Positions 49,998 through 58,595 are shown, counted from the first letter of the stretch. The stretch is DNA of 64,000 nucleotides from Pararheinheimera marina (GCF_042654345.1 NZ_JBHSGB010000010.1:62001-126000); one strand, 5' to 3'. Made by a program: numbers and translations. Notes: generated by a model from the letters alone, not told the origin.

Positions 49998-51023
49998 GTG
50001 CAGAATGTGAAACGGCTTAAAGGGATAAGCCAACAGCAGTTTTTTCAGGAAATCGTACCGGCACGACGGCCTGTCATACTGTCGGACCTGGTAGCGGACT
50101 GGCCTGTGACCCAAGCGGCGAAGCAAAGCCCTGCTGCGTTGCACCGCTATCTCGCGCCTTTTGACAAAGGCTTGGAAGTGGACACCTTATTGCTGGACCC
50201 GACCACAAAAGGTGAAGTGTTTTACAACACGGAAATGACCGGCTTTAACTTTGAGCGCCGCAAATATCCTGTGGCGGTGGTGTTACAGCAACTGCTGAAA
50301 ATTGCCGGTCAACCGGATGCTATTCATATAGCGCTGCAAAGTGCCGAACTAAAACGCTGCCTGCCGGGTTTAATGGAACAGAATCCAAATCCTTATTTGT
50401 CGCCAGATATTGGCGGGCGCATTTGGCTTGGCAATAGAATCACGGTACCCACCCATTTGGACCACGCTGATAATCTGGCTTGTGTGGTTGCCGGACGACG
50501 GGTCTTTACTTTGTATCCGCCGGAGCAAGTGGAAAACCTCTATATAGGCCCGGTTGATTTTGCGCCCACGGGCGCGCCAATCAGCATGGTACGGAAAACC
50601 GATAGCGCAGACGGGCGTTACCCTAAATTTCAGCAAGCTGCTGCAGCCAGTTGGCGCGCCGAGTTAGAGCCTGGCGATGTATTGTTTTTGCCCGCCTTGT
50701 GGTGGCACCAGGTGGAGTCTCTGGATGATGTGAATTTGCTGCTGAATTACTGGTGGGGTGGCAGCATAGGCTCAGATGCGATTGAACAATCACCTTATGA
50801 TGCCATGTTGCACAGCATGATGGCGTTAAACGGTTTACCGGACGATCTTCGTAGTGCATGGGCCTCTTTATTCGACTACTTTGTGCTTCGAAAAGGTGCA
50901 GATCAGTTTTCGCACATACCGGCAACGGTGAATGCGATGCAAAGAGACCTTACATCAAAACGTCAAAAAGAGCTGTTAAGCTGGCTGGTCGGTCAGTTAC
51001 AAAAACATCTGGAAAAGAACTAA
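49998..51023 (+). CDS. Cupin-like (JmjC/cupin_8) domain protein linked to a TBDR
   Basis: A 341-residue cytoplasmic protein of the cupin_8/JmjC-like group. The metal-site region is TVPTHLDHADNLACVVAGRRVFTLYPPEQ near residue 150 (His-x-Asp) and the distal histidine lies in LEPGDVLFLPALWWHQVESLDDVNLLLNYWW near residue 225. Fe(II)/2-oxoglutarate oxygenase activity is possible; the substrate is unknown. GTG at 49998 has GGAGG 6 nt upstream. In many Alteromonadales and Caulobacter loci this gene follows a carbohydrate TBDR and precedes sapC, as here, but its function there is not settled. Confidence 0.87.
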   Translation: MQNVKRLKGISQQQFFQEIVPARRPVILSDLVADWPVTQAAKQSPAALHRYLAPFDKGLEVDTLLLDPTTKGEVFYNTEMTGFNFERRKYPVAVVLQQLLKIAGQPDAIHIALQSAELKRCLPGLMEQNPNPYLSPDIGGRIWLGNRITVPTHLDHADNLACVVAGRRVFTLYPPEQVENLYIGPVDFAPTGAPISMVRKTDSADGRYPKFQQAAAASWRAELEPGDVLFLPALWWHQVESLDDVNLLLNYWWGGSIGSDAIEQSPYDAMLHSMMALNGLPDDLRSAWASLFDYFVLRKGADQFSHIPATVNAMQRDLTSKRQKELLSWLVGQLQKHLEKN

Positions 51024-51153
51024 ACATCGACAGTTTCCATTGCTACTGTGCTGATTGCAGTTCAGGGGCAAATAGTGGTAGTGTCGGTGTCACAGGTCCG
51101 GGCCGAACATGATAAAAATGGCCCCATTATTAAAAGTTGTACAGAGGTTAGTT

Positions 51154-51885
51154 ATGTCGTTGCAAATCGCTCCATTAAACAAAGAAAAACACGCCAATAC
51201 CAAAATCGATGTGGAGCAAGCCTTTCTTCATATTAAAGAAGAACATTTAGTGCCGGTGTCAGCGCATGAGTTTGTTCGTGTGGGTGCTGAGCTGCCAGTG
51301 GTTTTCCTGAAAAACGAAAAAGCTGGTGCTTTTGAAGCTATTGCGATGCTGTCACTGCAGCAGGGTTCCAATATGATGGTGAATGACGGCAAGTGGTTGG
51401 GTTTGTACGTACCACGCGCGTTCCGCAATTTCCCGCTGGCACTGATGGCCAACCCAAATGACCCGGCAGATAAAGACAATCTGTACATCTGCGTGGCTGA
51501 AGGCAGCCCTATGGTCAACACAGAAAAAGGTTACGCGCTGTTTAATGAAGACGGCAGCCAGTCTGAGTTTTTACAAAAGCGCTCAGAAGCGATGGCTGAC
51601 TTCTTACGTCAGATGGAGCAAACCAAAGAGTTCAACCGCACTCTGGCTGAACTGGACCTGCTGAGCCCACAGAGCCTGACTATCGAACTGGATGGCAACA
51701 AGCGTGAGCTGACTGGTTTCTACGTCATTGACGAAGCCAAACTGAACGAGCTGGATGCTGACAAATTTGCCCTGCTGCGCAGCAAAGGCATGTTACCGCC
51801 AATCTATGCCCACCTGATGTCTCTGCAACAAGTGCAGCGTTTGGGTGAGCGTCAGCGTCAACTGAACGCGACTGCAGCTGCTTAA
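51154..51885 (+). CDS. SapC-family protein
   Basis: A 243-residue protein of the SapC family (named after a Campylobacter S-layer-region protein), frequent beside TBDR genes. Family sequence is clear: HLVPVSAHEFVRVGAELPVVFLKNEK near residue 32, MMVNDGKWLGLYVPRAFRNFPLALM near residue 75 and GYALFNEDGSQSEFLQ near residue 128. No signal peptide. ATG at 51154 is preceded by AGAGG; in-frame codons upstream are not part of the family. A terminator follows. Its biochemical role is unknown. Confidence 0.9.
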   Translation: MSLQIAPLNKEKHANTKIDVEQAFLHIKEEHLVPVSAHEFVRVGAELPVVFLKNEKAGAFEAIAMLSLQQGSNMMVNDGKWLGLYVPRAFRNFPLALMANPNDPADKDNLYICVAEGSPMVNTEKGYALFNEDGSQSEFLQKRSEAMADFLRQMEQTKEFNRTLAELDLLSPQSLTIELDGNKRELTGFYVIDEAKLNELDADKFALLRSKGMLPPIYAHLMSLQQVQRLGERQRQLNATAAA

Positions 51886-51908
51886 TCGCCTGCATTAAAA
51901 GCCTTGAT

Positions 51909-51936
51909 AAAAACCCGGCACAAGCCGGGTTTTTTT
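51909..51936 (+). terminator. Intrinsic terminator after sapC
   Basis: AACCCGGC (51912-51919) and GCCGGGTT (51924-51931) form a stem with an ACAA loop, followed by a T run to 51936. It closes the TBDR-cupin-SapC unit. Confidence 0.9.
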
Positions 51937-52053
51937 ATGCCCTCAGGTCCGTGTTATTCGTTATTTGTCCGGGTTGAATTCTATGCCTGTTGACCTGCAA
52001 AGGTGACCCGGATGCGACGGACTAGATTGCTTAAAAATAAAACAAAATAGTGC

Positions 52054-52102
52054 TTGAACTGGTGAGTTAACCGCGTCATAGTACTCATGACAGCGTTGTC
52101 AT
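52054..52102 (+). promoter_or_regulatory. Promoter and NagR operator of the oxidoreductase leader
   Basis: TTGAAC (52054-52059) and CATAGT (52077-52082) are spaced by 17 bp, and ATGACAGCGTTGTCAT (52087-52102), identical to the operator at 47158, follows at the expected transcription start. The nearest gene start is 314 bp further on. Confidence 0.68.
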
Positions 52103-52370
52103 ATGTATTTTAAGCAGTCCAATGCGGCAATCTGTTGTTGTAAACATGCAGCTTCAATGTGCTGGCATTGGAACTGTTTAATAGGTCGTTTCTCTGTGGT
52201 GTGGTAGTTGCGCTGCAGAGGTGTGATGACAAGGATGTGTTTTTTTGTTTGCCAATCTCGCCCAATCTGCAAGGTAGGGTTGATCAGGCGGTGCAAGCCG
52301 CTTTGATTTTCGACTGGACTTTGTTCCCGGGTATTTGCAGGATAACGCTTTGCGCTTATCCTGCTTTTTT
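52103..52370 (+). ncRNA. Long leader or small RNA ending in an intrinsic terminator
   Basis: About 270 nt transcribed from the NagR-controlled promoter before the oxidoreductase gene. It ends in GCAGGATAA (52337-52345) paired with TTATCCTGC (52356-52364), with a smaller inner CGC-TTT-GCG stem, followed by six T residues (52365-52370). The gene starts 46 nt after the T run. This is either an attenuated leader or a separate small RNA; no known riboswitch is recognised and no well-supported leader peptide is seen. Confidence 0.45.
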
Positions 52371-52416
52371 ATTTACCCTCGATTCTGCTTCCTCATCAAG
52401 CCTATGGAGAACTCTG

Positions 52417-53415
52417 TTGAAACCATTGATCAATTTGCCTATTCCTGGCCTGGTGCGTTGGGGCATTTTGGGCTGCGGCAATGTGACTGAACTGAAAAGC
52501 GGCCCGGCTTTTGCGAAAGTCGAGGGGTCGGCTTTAGTGGCGGTAATGCGCCGCGACGCAGCCAAAGCCGCGGACTATGCCCGCCGGCACCAGGTGCCGG
52601 TCTGGTACAGCGATGCGGATGCGTTGATTGCCGACCCGCAGGTTGATGCTGTTTATATCGCGACGCCACCAGCCAGCCACAAAGAGCTGGCGCTGAAAGT
52701 AGCGGCTGCGGGCAAAATTTGTTGTGTTGAAAAGCCCATGGCGCTGAATGCCGCCGAGTGCGCCGGGATGGTGCAGGCCTTTGAACAACAAGGTTTACCG
52801 CTTTATGTGGCTTATTACCGCCGTTGCCTGCCACGTTTTCTGCAACTAAAAAGCTGGCTGGAACAAGGCCGGATTGGCAAGGTCCGGCAGGTGCACTGGA
52901 ATTTCAGCCGTATTGCCTCTGAGCTGGATTTAAGCGGGCAGGCCCACTGGCGGGTCGACCCGGCGCAGGCCGGTGGGGGTTATTTTGTCGACCTGGCCAG
53001 CCATGGTCTGGATTTGCTGATGCACCTGCTCGGCGACATCGTCGAGGTAAAAGGTTTTACCGCGCGCCAAGCAGCCTTGTACCCCGCCGAAGATGCCGTC
53101 ACCGCCATCTGGCGTTTTCAGTCAGGTGTGCTTGGTAGTGGCTACTGGAACTTTGTGTCGGCACAGCGGCAAGACAGCTTAAGCCTGATTGGCAGTTTGG
53201 GCCGGATTGACTGCGCCGTGTTTGATGATGAACCGCTGCGGCTGCAGACTGCTGACGGCATCGAAGAGCTGCGCATTGCACATCCGCAGCATATTCAGCA
53301 GCCACATATTGCCACTATGGTGCAGGACATTCTGCAGGGCAGTGGCCATCCTTCGACCGGCACAACAGCGCTGCGCGCCAACTGGGTGATGGATCAGATC
53401 CTGGCGCAGGCATAA
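52417..53415 (+). CDS. Gfo/Idh/MocA-family oxidoreductase in the GlcNAc regulon
   Basis: NAD(P)-dependent sugar oxidoreductase of 332 residues, cytoplasmic. The Rossmann start is WGILGCGNVTELKSGPAF at residue 15, followed by AVYIATPPASH near residue 82 and the family motif CVEKPMALNAAE near residue 105; the C-terminal alpha/beta domain contains GGGYFVDLASHGLDLLMHLLGD. TTG at 52417 is preferred because GGAG lies 7 nt upstream; in-frame codons further upstream run through the terminator hairpin and add 85 residues foreign to the family. The substrate is not known; the NagR operator suggests an amino-sugar derivative. Confidence 0.85.
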   Translation: MKPLINLPIPGLVRWGILGCGNVTELKSGPAFAKVEGSALVAVMRRDAAKAADYARRHQVPVWYSDADALIADPQVDAVYIATPPASHKELALKVAAAGKICCVEKPMALNAAECAGMVQAFEQQGLPLYVAYYRRCLPRFLQLKSWLEQGRIGKVRQVHWNFSRIASELDLSGQAHWRVDPAQAGGGYFVDLASHGLDLLMHLLGDIVEVKGFTARQAALYPAEDAVTAIWRFQSGVLGSGYWNFVSAQRQDSLSLIGSLGRIDCAVFDDEPLRLQTADGIEELRIAHPQHIQQPHIATMVQDILQGSGHPSTGTTALRANWVMDQILAQA

Positions 53416-53442
53416 AGCACTCTGCCGGTAAGCCGCACTAAA

Positions 53443-53747
53443 AAGGCCGGTAGAGAACCTAATGCCAGTCAGATAAGCAGTTTTTATGCAAAAACTGCTT
53501 ATCTATTCACGAGTTGGTTCAGCTGCAGCGGAAAAGGCAAAGCCCACGCAGACACGCCGTGAATACGTTCCCTGTAGGCTCGGCTTTGGCATCCCTGCCA
53601 AAGACGGTCTGCTTAGTTCTTTACCTTTCCTCGCTTTGGATAGATTCAGCTCGTTTATTGTTTTAGTTCAGGTGAATTCTGATACGGTGGGGTAAAAAAC
53701 AATGCCAGTCAGCTTAACTGACTGGCATTAGGTACAGTACCGGCCTT
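53443..53747. mobile_element. MITE-like element with 30-bp terminal inverted repeats
   Basis: The 305-bp segment begins AAGGCCGGTA-n4-ACCTAATGCCAGTCAG and ends with its inverted copy (26 of 30 positions match; only GAGA against CTGT differ). It lies between the convergent oxidoreductase and hexosaminidase genes. Inside are a perfect 15-bp inverted repeat (53471-53485 and 53490-53504, loop ATGC), another direct copy of AATGCCAGTCAG at 53701 and no transposase. No clear target-site duplication was found. A 69-codon open frame inside is not supported as a gene. Confidence 0.6.
53694..53729 (-). terminator. Intrinsic terminator of the hexosaminidase gene
   Basis: On the minus strand AATGCCAGTCAG (53729-53718) pairs with CTGACTGGCATT (53712-53701) across a 5-nt loop, followed by GTTTTTT (53700-53694). 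It lies 45 bp after the hexosaminidase stop and forms the right end of the MITE-like element, so the element may supply the terminator. Confidence 0.75.
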
Positions 53748-53774
53748 GTTTAAACGCTGTGGTACAACCTCAAC

Positions 53775-56321
53775 TCAGTCGAGTTGAGTCACCCGGCTTT
53801 GGCGGCCTTGCGCTGAGGTGCGCAGCTGCACAGGGCCAGCCGGCACACTGACGGCTTCCTGATACGGCTGCCAGCTTTGGCCATTGTCTGTACTGTATTC
53901 AATGGTTAAGCCGTCCCAGGCACTGTTGGCCAGCAGCAGGCCATTTTGCCGCACGGCGCCAGGAGGCGGCAGGTAGAGTGCCACACCAGCGGCGTGTAAC
54001 CTTGGTAACTCCTGTTGCACCAAGGCCAGGCTGAAACGCTGATAATCGGCGTTGCGAGCTGCGGTATCAGGCTCATCCGACTCCCATTCCGCTTGGTACC
54101 AGGCCCGCTCAGCCAAAGCCAGCAAGCGTGGGTACAGCAACTGCTCCAGCTGCTCAGCGGTGCGAATGGTTTCGCTCCAAATCTGGCCCTGAATGCCCAG
54201 AATATTGTCAGGTTGTTCCAGTTTTGGCAGCTCGCGGCCAAGCAAGGCTTCTAAATCGTAAATGGGTTGGCCTTCGCGGGTTTTATCGGCATTGGCATAC
54301 AGATGGTCCGGCATATAACCGAATACTTTGGCCAGGTCGGTAAAACGGGCGGCCCAATAATAACCGCGCTCATCCGGGTGGGCTTCGTACGGGTGGTCGA
54401 AATACAGGTGGGTGCCATGCGACAGCACCACCTGATAACCCGCGTTGGCCAGCCGGTAGGCACGATCCGCCACACCCCATTCCCAGATATTGTCCCAGAC
54501 ATTGGCGATTACCGCCGGGTTGGCAAACTGCGCCCGGTTAAAGGGGGTTTTGGCGTCATACATCAGGCCATCTTCCCAGCCACCCAGTGCCAGTTGGCGG
54601 TTGGCCGCCAGCATGGCCACTTTGCTGACAAAGTAGGGTTTTAAATCTGCCACACCAGACACACCGTTGTCGGCTTCGGCAATTAACGCAGCGCAGGCAG
54701 GCGAGGCAGTCCAGGAGCCAGCGCCAACCTCATCACCGCCCATATGGAAGGTGTTCAGCCTTACACCGGCCTGGCGGTACATCTGCTGCAGTTCATACAG
54801 CACTTTGTCGGCAAAGGCATAGGCCGAAGGCAGGCAAACATTCACCGAATTGTCGTTGTAGTTCTGCACTGTCAGGTACACCGACTGGTCCGCCGGGTCT
54901 GACAACAAAAATTGTTTTGCCTGTTCCAATTGGCCTTTGGCTTTCAGTTTGGTGTAGCGGGCCTGCATGGCTTTCACCGCCGCGCGGGCATGGCCAGGCA
55001 TGTCAATTTCAGGGATCACTTCAATATGACGCTCGGCGGCATACTTTAAGATCTCAATAAAATCTGCGGTGCTGTAATAGCCATTGCCTGAACCGGATTT
55101 GTCCGGCCCTGTTCCCAGCTGGGTCAGCAGGCACTGCTGTTCGGTCAGGTCAAAGCAACGGCTTCCGCCAATATCGGTCAACTCAGGCAAACCCGGAATT
55201 TCCAGACGCCAGCCTTCATCTTCGGTCAGATGCAGGTGCAGTTTATTCAGTTTGTAGCGGGCCATTTGTTCAATCAGCCGCAAGGTCACTGCTTTGCCGT
55301 GGAAGTTGCGCGCCATGTCGTAATGCATACCGCGCCAGCGGTAACGCGGCCAGTCACTGATTTTGGTCTGCGGCAGCTGAATGCTGTCGCCCTGTTTTTC
55401 CAGCAAGGCCAACAAGGTTTGCACGGCATAAAAACCACCGGCATTGTCGGTTCCGGCAAGCAGAATTTGGTTCGGCTGTGCTGTTAAGCGGTAGCTCTCA
55501 GCCTGTGGCAGATCCTCAGAGGTGACCAGCTGGATCTGACGTGGACCAGGCTGGCTGGTTAATGGCAAATCCAGGCCAAACTGTGCTTTGAGCTGTTGTT
55601 GTAAGTAGACGGCTTCTTGTTTTAAGCGACCCTGATGGAACAGCTGCCAGCCAGCACCCAAGGTGATCGATTCGTCGTCGTCTTCACGTTGTTGTGGTGT
55701 CGGGATCACCGACCAGCGGGCGTTTTGCTTTTTGCTGCTTTGCTGGTGCTGGTTTTGTGCAAAGCGCGACTCTGCGGTTGCCACCGGGTATAAATCCTGA
55801 CTGGGCTGATCAAAGCGCAGCAACTGCTCAGGACGGGTGGAGGCTTCGACGAAAGCGCTGAAGTCTTCGGTATTGGTATTGGCAAATATTGCCGGTTTCA
55901 GTTTGCCGCTGCTAATAAAGGCCCGTGGCATCCAGTCGCTGTAGCTGACAATCCAGGGCGCCGAACTGAATTCCAGGCGTATGCTTTGCCCGGCGGCTAA
56001 ACCGGCAAAGTCTTTGCTGGCTTTAATCTGATGCAAGTCTCCCTGAATATGGCTGATCTCTAAGCCTGCACTCAGGGTGGTATTAATTTTACGGATCGAA
56101 TGAAAATAAATCCGCCAGGGGGCTTCGCCTTTTGGCAAGGCTTGTTTGGAGTCATTGTGCAGCGCTATTTCGCCGCTGAATGCATTTTGGTTAGCGCCAA
56201 AATTCGATTTTACCGCAAACATCAAACGGGTTTTTGCAGCAAACTGGTAGAGTTGCTGCTGGTTCTGAAAGGCCAACACTGGCTGGCTGCAGATACACAG
56301 CAGTAATAACAGGTAACGCAT
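53775..56321 (-). CDS. GH20 beta-N-acetylhexosaminidase, exported
   Basis: Releases GlcNAc from chitooligosaccharides in the periplasm or at the outer membrane. The 848-residue product has a signal peptide (MRYLLLLLCICSQPVLA), an N-terminal chitobiase-type carbohydrate-binding domain (residues about 20-160), a GH20b domain, then the TIM barrel with WPRYRWRGMHYDMARNFHG near residue 330, HLHLTEDEGWRLEIPGLPELT, and the catalytic Asp-Glu pair in FHMGGDEVGAGSW near residue 528. A C-terminal beta domain follows. ATG at 56321 is preceded by GGGAGAGAG. It diverges from nagK across a shared NagR operator. Confidence 0.94.
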   Translation of the reverse strand: MRYLLLLLCICSQPVLAFQNQQQLYQFAAKTRLMFAVKSNFGANQNAFSGEIALHNDSKQALPKGEAPWRIYFHSIRKINTTLSAGLEISHIQGDLHQIKASKDFAGLAAGQSIRLEFSSAPWIVSYSDWMPRAFISSGKLKPAIFANTNTEDFSAFVEASTRPEQLLRFDQPSQDLYPVATAESRFAQNQHQQSSKKQNARWSVIPTPQQREDDDESITLGAGWQLFHQGRLKQEAVYLQQQLKAQFGLDLPLTSQPGPRQIQLVTSEDLPQAESYRLTAQPNQILLAGTDNAGGFYAVQTLLALLEKQGDSIQLPQTKISDWPRYRWRGMHYDMARNFHGKAVTLRLIEQMARYKLNKLHLHLTEDEGWRLEIPGLPELTDIGGSRCFDLTEQQCLLTQLGTGPDKSGSGNGYYSTADFIEILKYAAERHIEVIPEIDMPGHARAAVKAMQARYTKLKAKGQLEQAKQFLLSDPADQSVYLTVQNYNDNSVNVCLPSAYAFADKVLYELQQMYRQAGVRLNTFHMGGDEVGAGSWTASPACAALIAEADNGVSGVADLKPYFVSKVAMLAANRQLALGGWEDGLMYDAKTPFNRAQFANPAVIANVWDNIWEWGVADRAYRLANAGYQVVLSHGTHLYFDHPYEAHPDERGYYWAARFTDLAKVFGYMPDHLYANADKTREGQPIYDLEALLGRELPKLEQPDNILGIQGQIWSETIRTAEQLEQLLYPRLLALAERAWYQAEWESDEPDTAARNADYQRFSLALVQQELPRLHAAGVALYLPPPGAVRQNGLLLANSAWDGLTIEYSTDNGQSWQPYQEAVSVPAGPVQLRTSAQGRQSRVTQLD

Positions 56322-56529
56322 TGCTCTCTCCCTCAACTGTTGTTCAGTCAGCCCGGTACGGCTTACTGGATTTCCCTGCCTGCGCAGACAGAGGACAAAG
56401 AACGCAGACCACTCGCCATGACACTGCTATCTTCAGTGGCTGGAGTGTATAATTATTTGATTCAATTTAATAATTTTTAAATAAGCCGGGGCTTTGTAAA
56501 AATTAAAGTTCGATTTTTAAACAAGGGTC

Positions 56530-56584
56530 TTGTTATTTGTCAAAATTATTATATGCTGAACTGGAAAAATGACAACGCTGTCAA
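56530..56584 (+). promoter_or_regulatory. Promoter and NagR operator of the nag operon
   Basis: TTGTTA (56530-56535) and TATGCT (56552-56557), spaced by 16 bp, are a plausible promoter toward nagK. ATGACAACGCTGTCAA (56569-56584) is the reverse complement of the other operators apart from one end base. The 353-bp divergent region holds no other clear feature, so the single site may control both nagK and the hexosaminidase gene. Confidence 0.65.
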
Positions 56585-56674
56585 TTCAGCTTTTTGCTGA
56601 AATAACAAACAGCAGCGTTCAGTGGCTGGCAAAGGGCTGCTGAATGGGAATGACGATGCAACGAGGTTGATGGG

Positions 56675-57568
56675 ATGACGACAGCAGTAGGCTATGAAGG
56701 CCCATTGTTTTTGGGGATTGATGGCGGTGGCAGTAAATGTCGCGTCATTCTGACCACAGCAGACAATCAGGTGGTAGGAGAGGGCTTGTCTGGCCCCGCC
56801 AACCCGTTACGTGGCATGAAAGTCGCCACTGACTCTATTTTATCGGCCACCCATCAGGCATTGACCTGTGCCGGCCTGGCACACAGAGACATTGATCAGC
56901 TGGTCGTTGGTGCCGGCCTTGCCGGCGTCAATATGCCGGAATATTTTCGTATTTTCTCAGACTGGCAACACCCGTTTAAGGCCATGTACCTGACCAGCGA
57001 CTTGCATGTGGCCTGTATTGGGGCGCATCAGGGCGGTGATGGCGCAGTGATTATTGCCGGAACTGGTTCCTGTGGTCTGGCTGATGTCAAAGGCGAAATT
57101 ATTGAAGTCGGCGGCCATGGCTTTCCTTATGGTGACAATGGTAGTGGTGCCTGGATGGGATTGCAACTGGTGCATCATGTATTGCTGGCGAAAGATTTAT
57201 TGGGCCCAGCCACCTTATTGACCGATTTATTGTGCGAAGAGCTGAAGCTGACTGAAACGCTGGCGTTGGTCGATTTCTTTATGCATGCCACCCCAACCAC
57301 TTACGCGAAGTATGCTCCTTTGGTGTTTGCTGCCGCAGAACAGGGCGACCTGATAGCTGCAGAGATTATCCGCCAGGCAGCGGCGCATATTGATGCCATT
57401 GCGCTGCGACTGCTGAGCCTGAACCCACCACGGCTGTCGCTGATTGGCGGTCTGGCGCAAAAATTAGTGCCATATCTGGCCACCGAGGTACAAAGCCGGG
57501 TTACTCCGGCATTGCAGGCACCTGAGTTTGGTGCCATCTGGTTTGCCCGCCAGCGGCATCCGGCCTGA
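56675..57568 (+). CDS. nagK: N-acetylglucosamine kinase
   Basis: Phosphorylates GlcNAc to GlcNAc-6-phosphate with ATP; cytoplasmic. The 297-residue product belongs to the BadF/BadG ATPase group of the actin-like ATPase superfamily and not to the E. coli ROK NagK. The phosphate-1 loop is FLGIDGGGSKCRVIL near residue 11, with GLSGPANPLRG, GAGLAGVNMPEY and phosphate-2 VIIAGTGSCGLAD near residue 126, and GGHGFPYGDNGSGAWMG. It opens the nag operon behind the shared NagR operator and is followed 28 bp later by the SIS-type deaminase gene, as in Shewanella. Confidence 0.92.
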   Translation: MTTAVGYEGPLFLGIDGGGSKCRVILTTADNQVVGEGLSGPANPLRGMKVATDSILSATHQALTCAGLAHRDIDQLVVGAGLAGVNMPEYFRIFSDWQHPFKAMYLTSDLHVACIGAHQGGDGAVIIAGTGSCGLADVKGEIIEVGGHGFPYGDNGSGAWMGLQLVHHVLLAKDLLGPATLLTDLLCEELKLTETLALVDFFMHATPTTYAKYAPLVFAAAEQGDLIAAEIIRQAAAHIDAIALRLLSLNPPRLSLIGGLAQKLVPYLATEVQSRVTPALQAPEFGAIWFARQRHPA

Positions 57569-57596
57569 ATTTAACCGTAGTGAAAGAGAACTTTGT

Positions 57597-58595
57597 ATGA
57601 CCAGTACCATTATGGCGCAGGAAGCGGCCGAAGCTCCTCAACGTATTCAGCAACAACTTCAGGCCAACGCCGGCGCTATTCAGGCTGTGGTGGATCTGAT
57701 CCGGCAGCGCCAACCCCGTTATGTGTATATGGTCGGCCGTGGTTCGTCTGACCACGCCGGTGTGTTTGCCAAGTACCTGATTGAGATTGAAATTGGCTTG
57801 CCGGTCACGGCGGCAGCACCGTCCATTGCCAGTGTGTATGGCAAGCAGCTCGACCTGACCGGCGCTCTGGTGCTGGTGATCTCCCAGTCGGGCCGCAGCC
57901 CGGATATTCTGGCGCAGGTGGCCATGGCTAAAGCCGCTGGCGCTCCGGTGATTGCGTTGGTCAATGACACCAGCTCACCATTGGCAGAGCAGGCCGATCA
58001 GGTATTGCCACTGAATGTCGGCGCTGAAAAAGCGGTGGCGGCCACCAAGAGCTATCTGGCCACTTTAAGTGCTTTATTGCAGCTGGTGGCGGCCTGGTCG
58101 GGTCGCAAAGAGTTGCAAGATGCTGTGGTTGCCTTGCCAGAACTGATGGAGCAGGCTAAAGCGCTGCCTGCTCAGCTGACCGCCTCTGCGCTGGACGGCG
58201 TCAAACACTGTGTGGTGTTGGGCCGTGGTCCGGGCTACGCCGTCAGCCGTGAAATTGCACTCAAGTTAAAAGAAGTGTGTGGTATTCATGCCGAAGCTTT
58301 CTCCAGTGCCGAGTTTTTACATGGCCCTGTGACCCTGGTGAAAGATCAGTTCGCCATTATCGATGTCAGCATTGCCGACGAGGCCAATGCCGCTCATCAG
58401 GCGCAAATTGCCGAAGTGCGTAGCCGTGGTGCCCGCATTTTGCATCTGCACCATGCTGAATTAAGTGCCAACCCACGTATTCTGCCGTTGTTATTACTGC
58501 AGCGTTTTTATCTGGACGTCGAAGCCGTGGCCCGCGCCCGCGGTGTGAACCCGGATGCCCCGCCAGGGCTGAATAAAGTGACCAAAACAGTTTAG
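57597..58595 (+). CDS. nagB: Glucosamine-6-phosphate deaminase, SIS-domain type (NagB-II)
   Basis: Converts glucosamine-6-phosphate to fructose-6-phosphate and ammonia; cytoplasmic. The 332-residue product is made of two SIS domains related to the isomerase half of GlmS, not to E. coli NagB. Visible motifs are EAAEAPQRIQQQL at the start, VYMVGRGSSDHAG near residue 44, LVISQSGRSPDILAQ near residue 93, AATKSYLATL near residue 146, and EVCGIHAEAFSSAEFLHGP near residue 226. ATG at 57597 gives the family N-terminus. It lies between nagK and nagA, 10 bp before the latter. Confidence 0.92.
   Translation: MTSTIMAQEAAEAPQRIQQQLQANAGAIQAVVDLIRQRQPRYVYMVGRGSSDHAGVFAKYLIEIEIGLPVTAAAPSIASVYGKQLDLTGALVLVISQSGRSPDILAQVAMAKAAGAPVIALVNDTSSPLAEQADQVLPLNVGAEKAVAATKSYLATLSALLQLVAAWSGRKELQDAVVALPELMEQAKALPAQLTASALDGVKHCVVLGRGPGYAVSREIALKLKEVCGIHAEAFSSAEFLHGPVTLVKDQFAIIDVSIADEANAAHQAQIAEVRSRGARILHLHHAELSANPRILPLLLLQRFYLDVEAVARARGVNPDAPPGLNKVTKTV

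Noticed and set aside
52099..52296. 65-codon minus-strand frame in the NagR-controlled leader
   Set aside because: TTG start without a ribosome-binding site and no recognisable sequence; better seen as part of a non-coding leader.
52162..52416. Longer N-terminus for the Gfo/Idh oxidoreductase
   Set aside because: The extra 85 residues are foreign to the family and would be translated through the terminator hairpin at 52337-52370; TTG at 52417 has a proper binding site.
53486..53695. 69-codon frame inside the MITE-like element
   Set aside because: Its start lies in the inverted repeat, no ribosome-binding site precedes it, and the sequence is not protein-like beyond chance.
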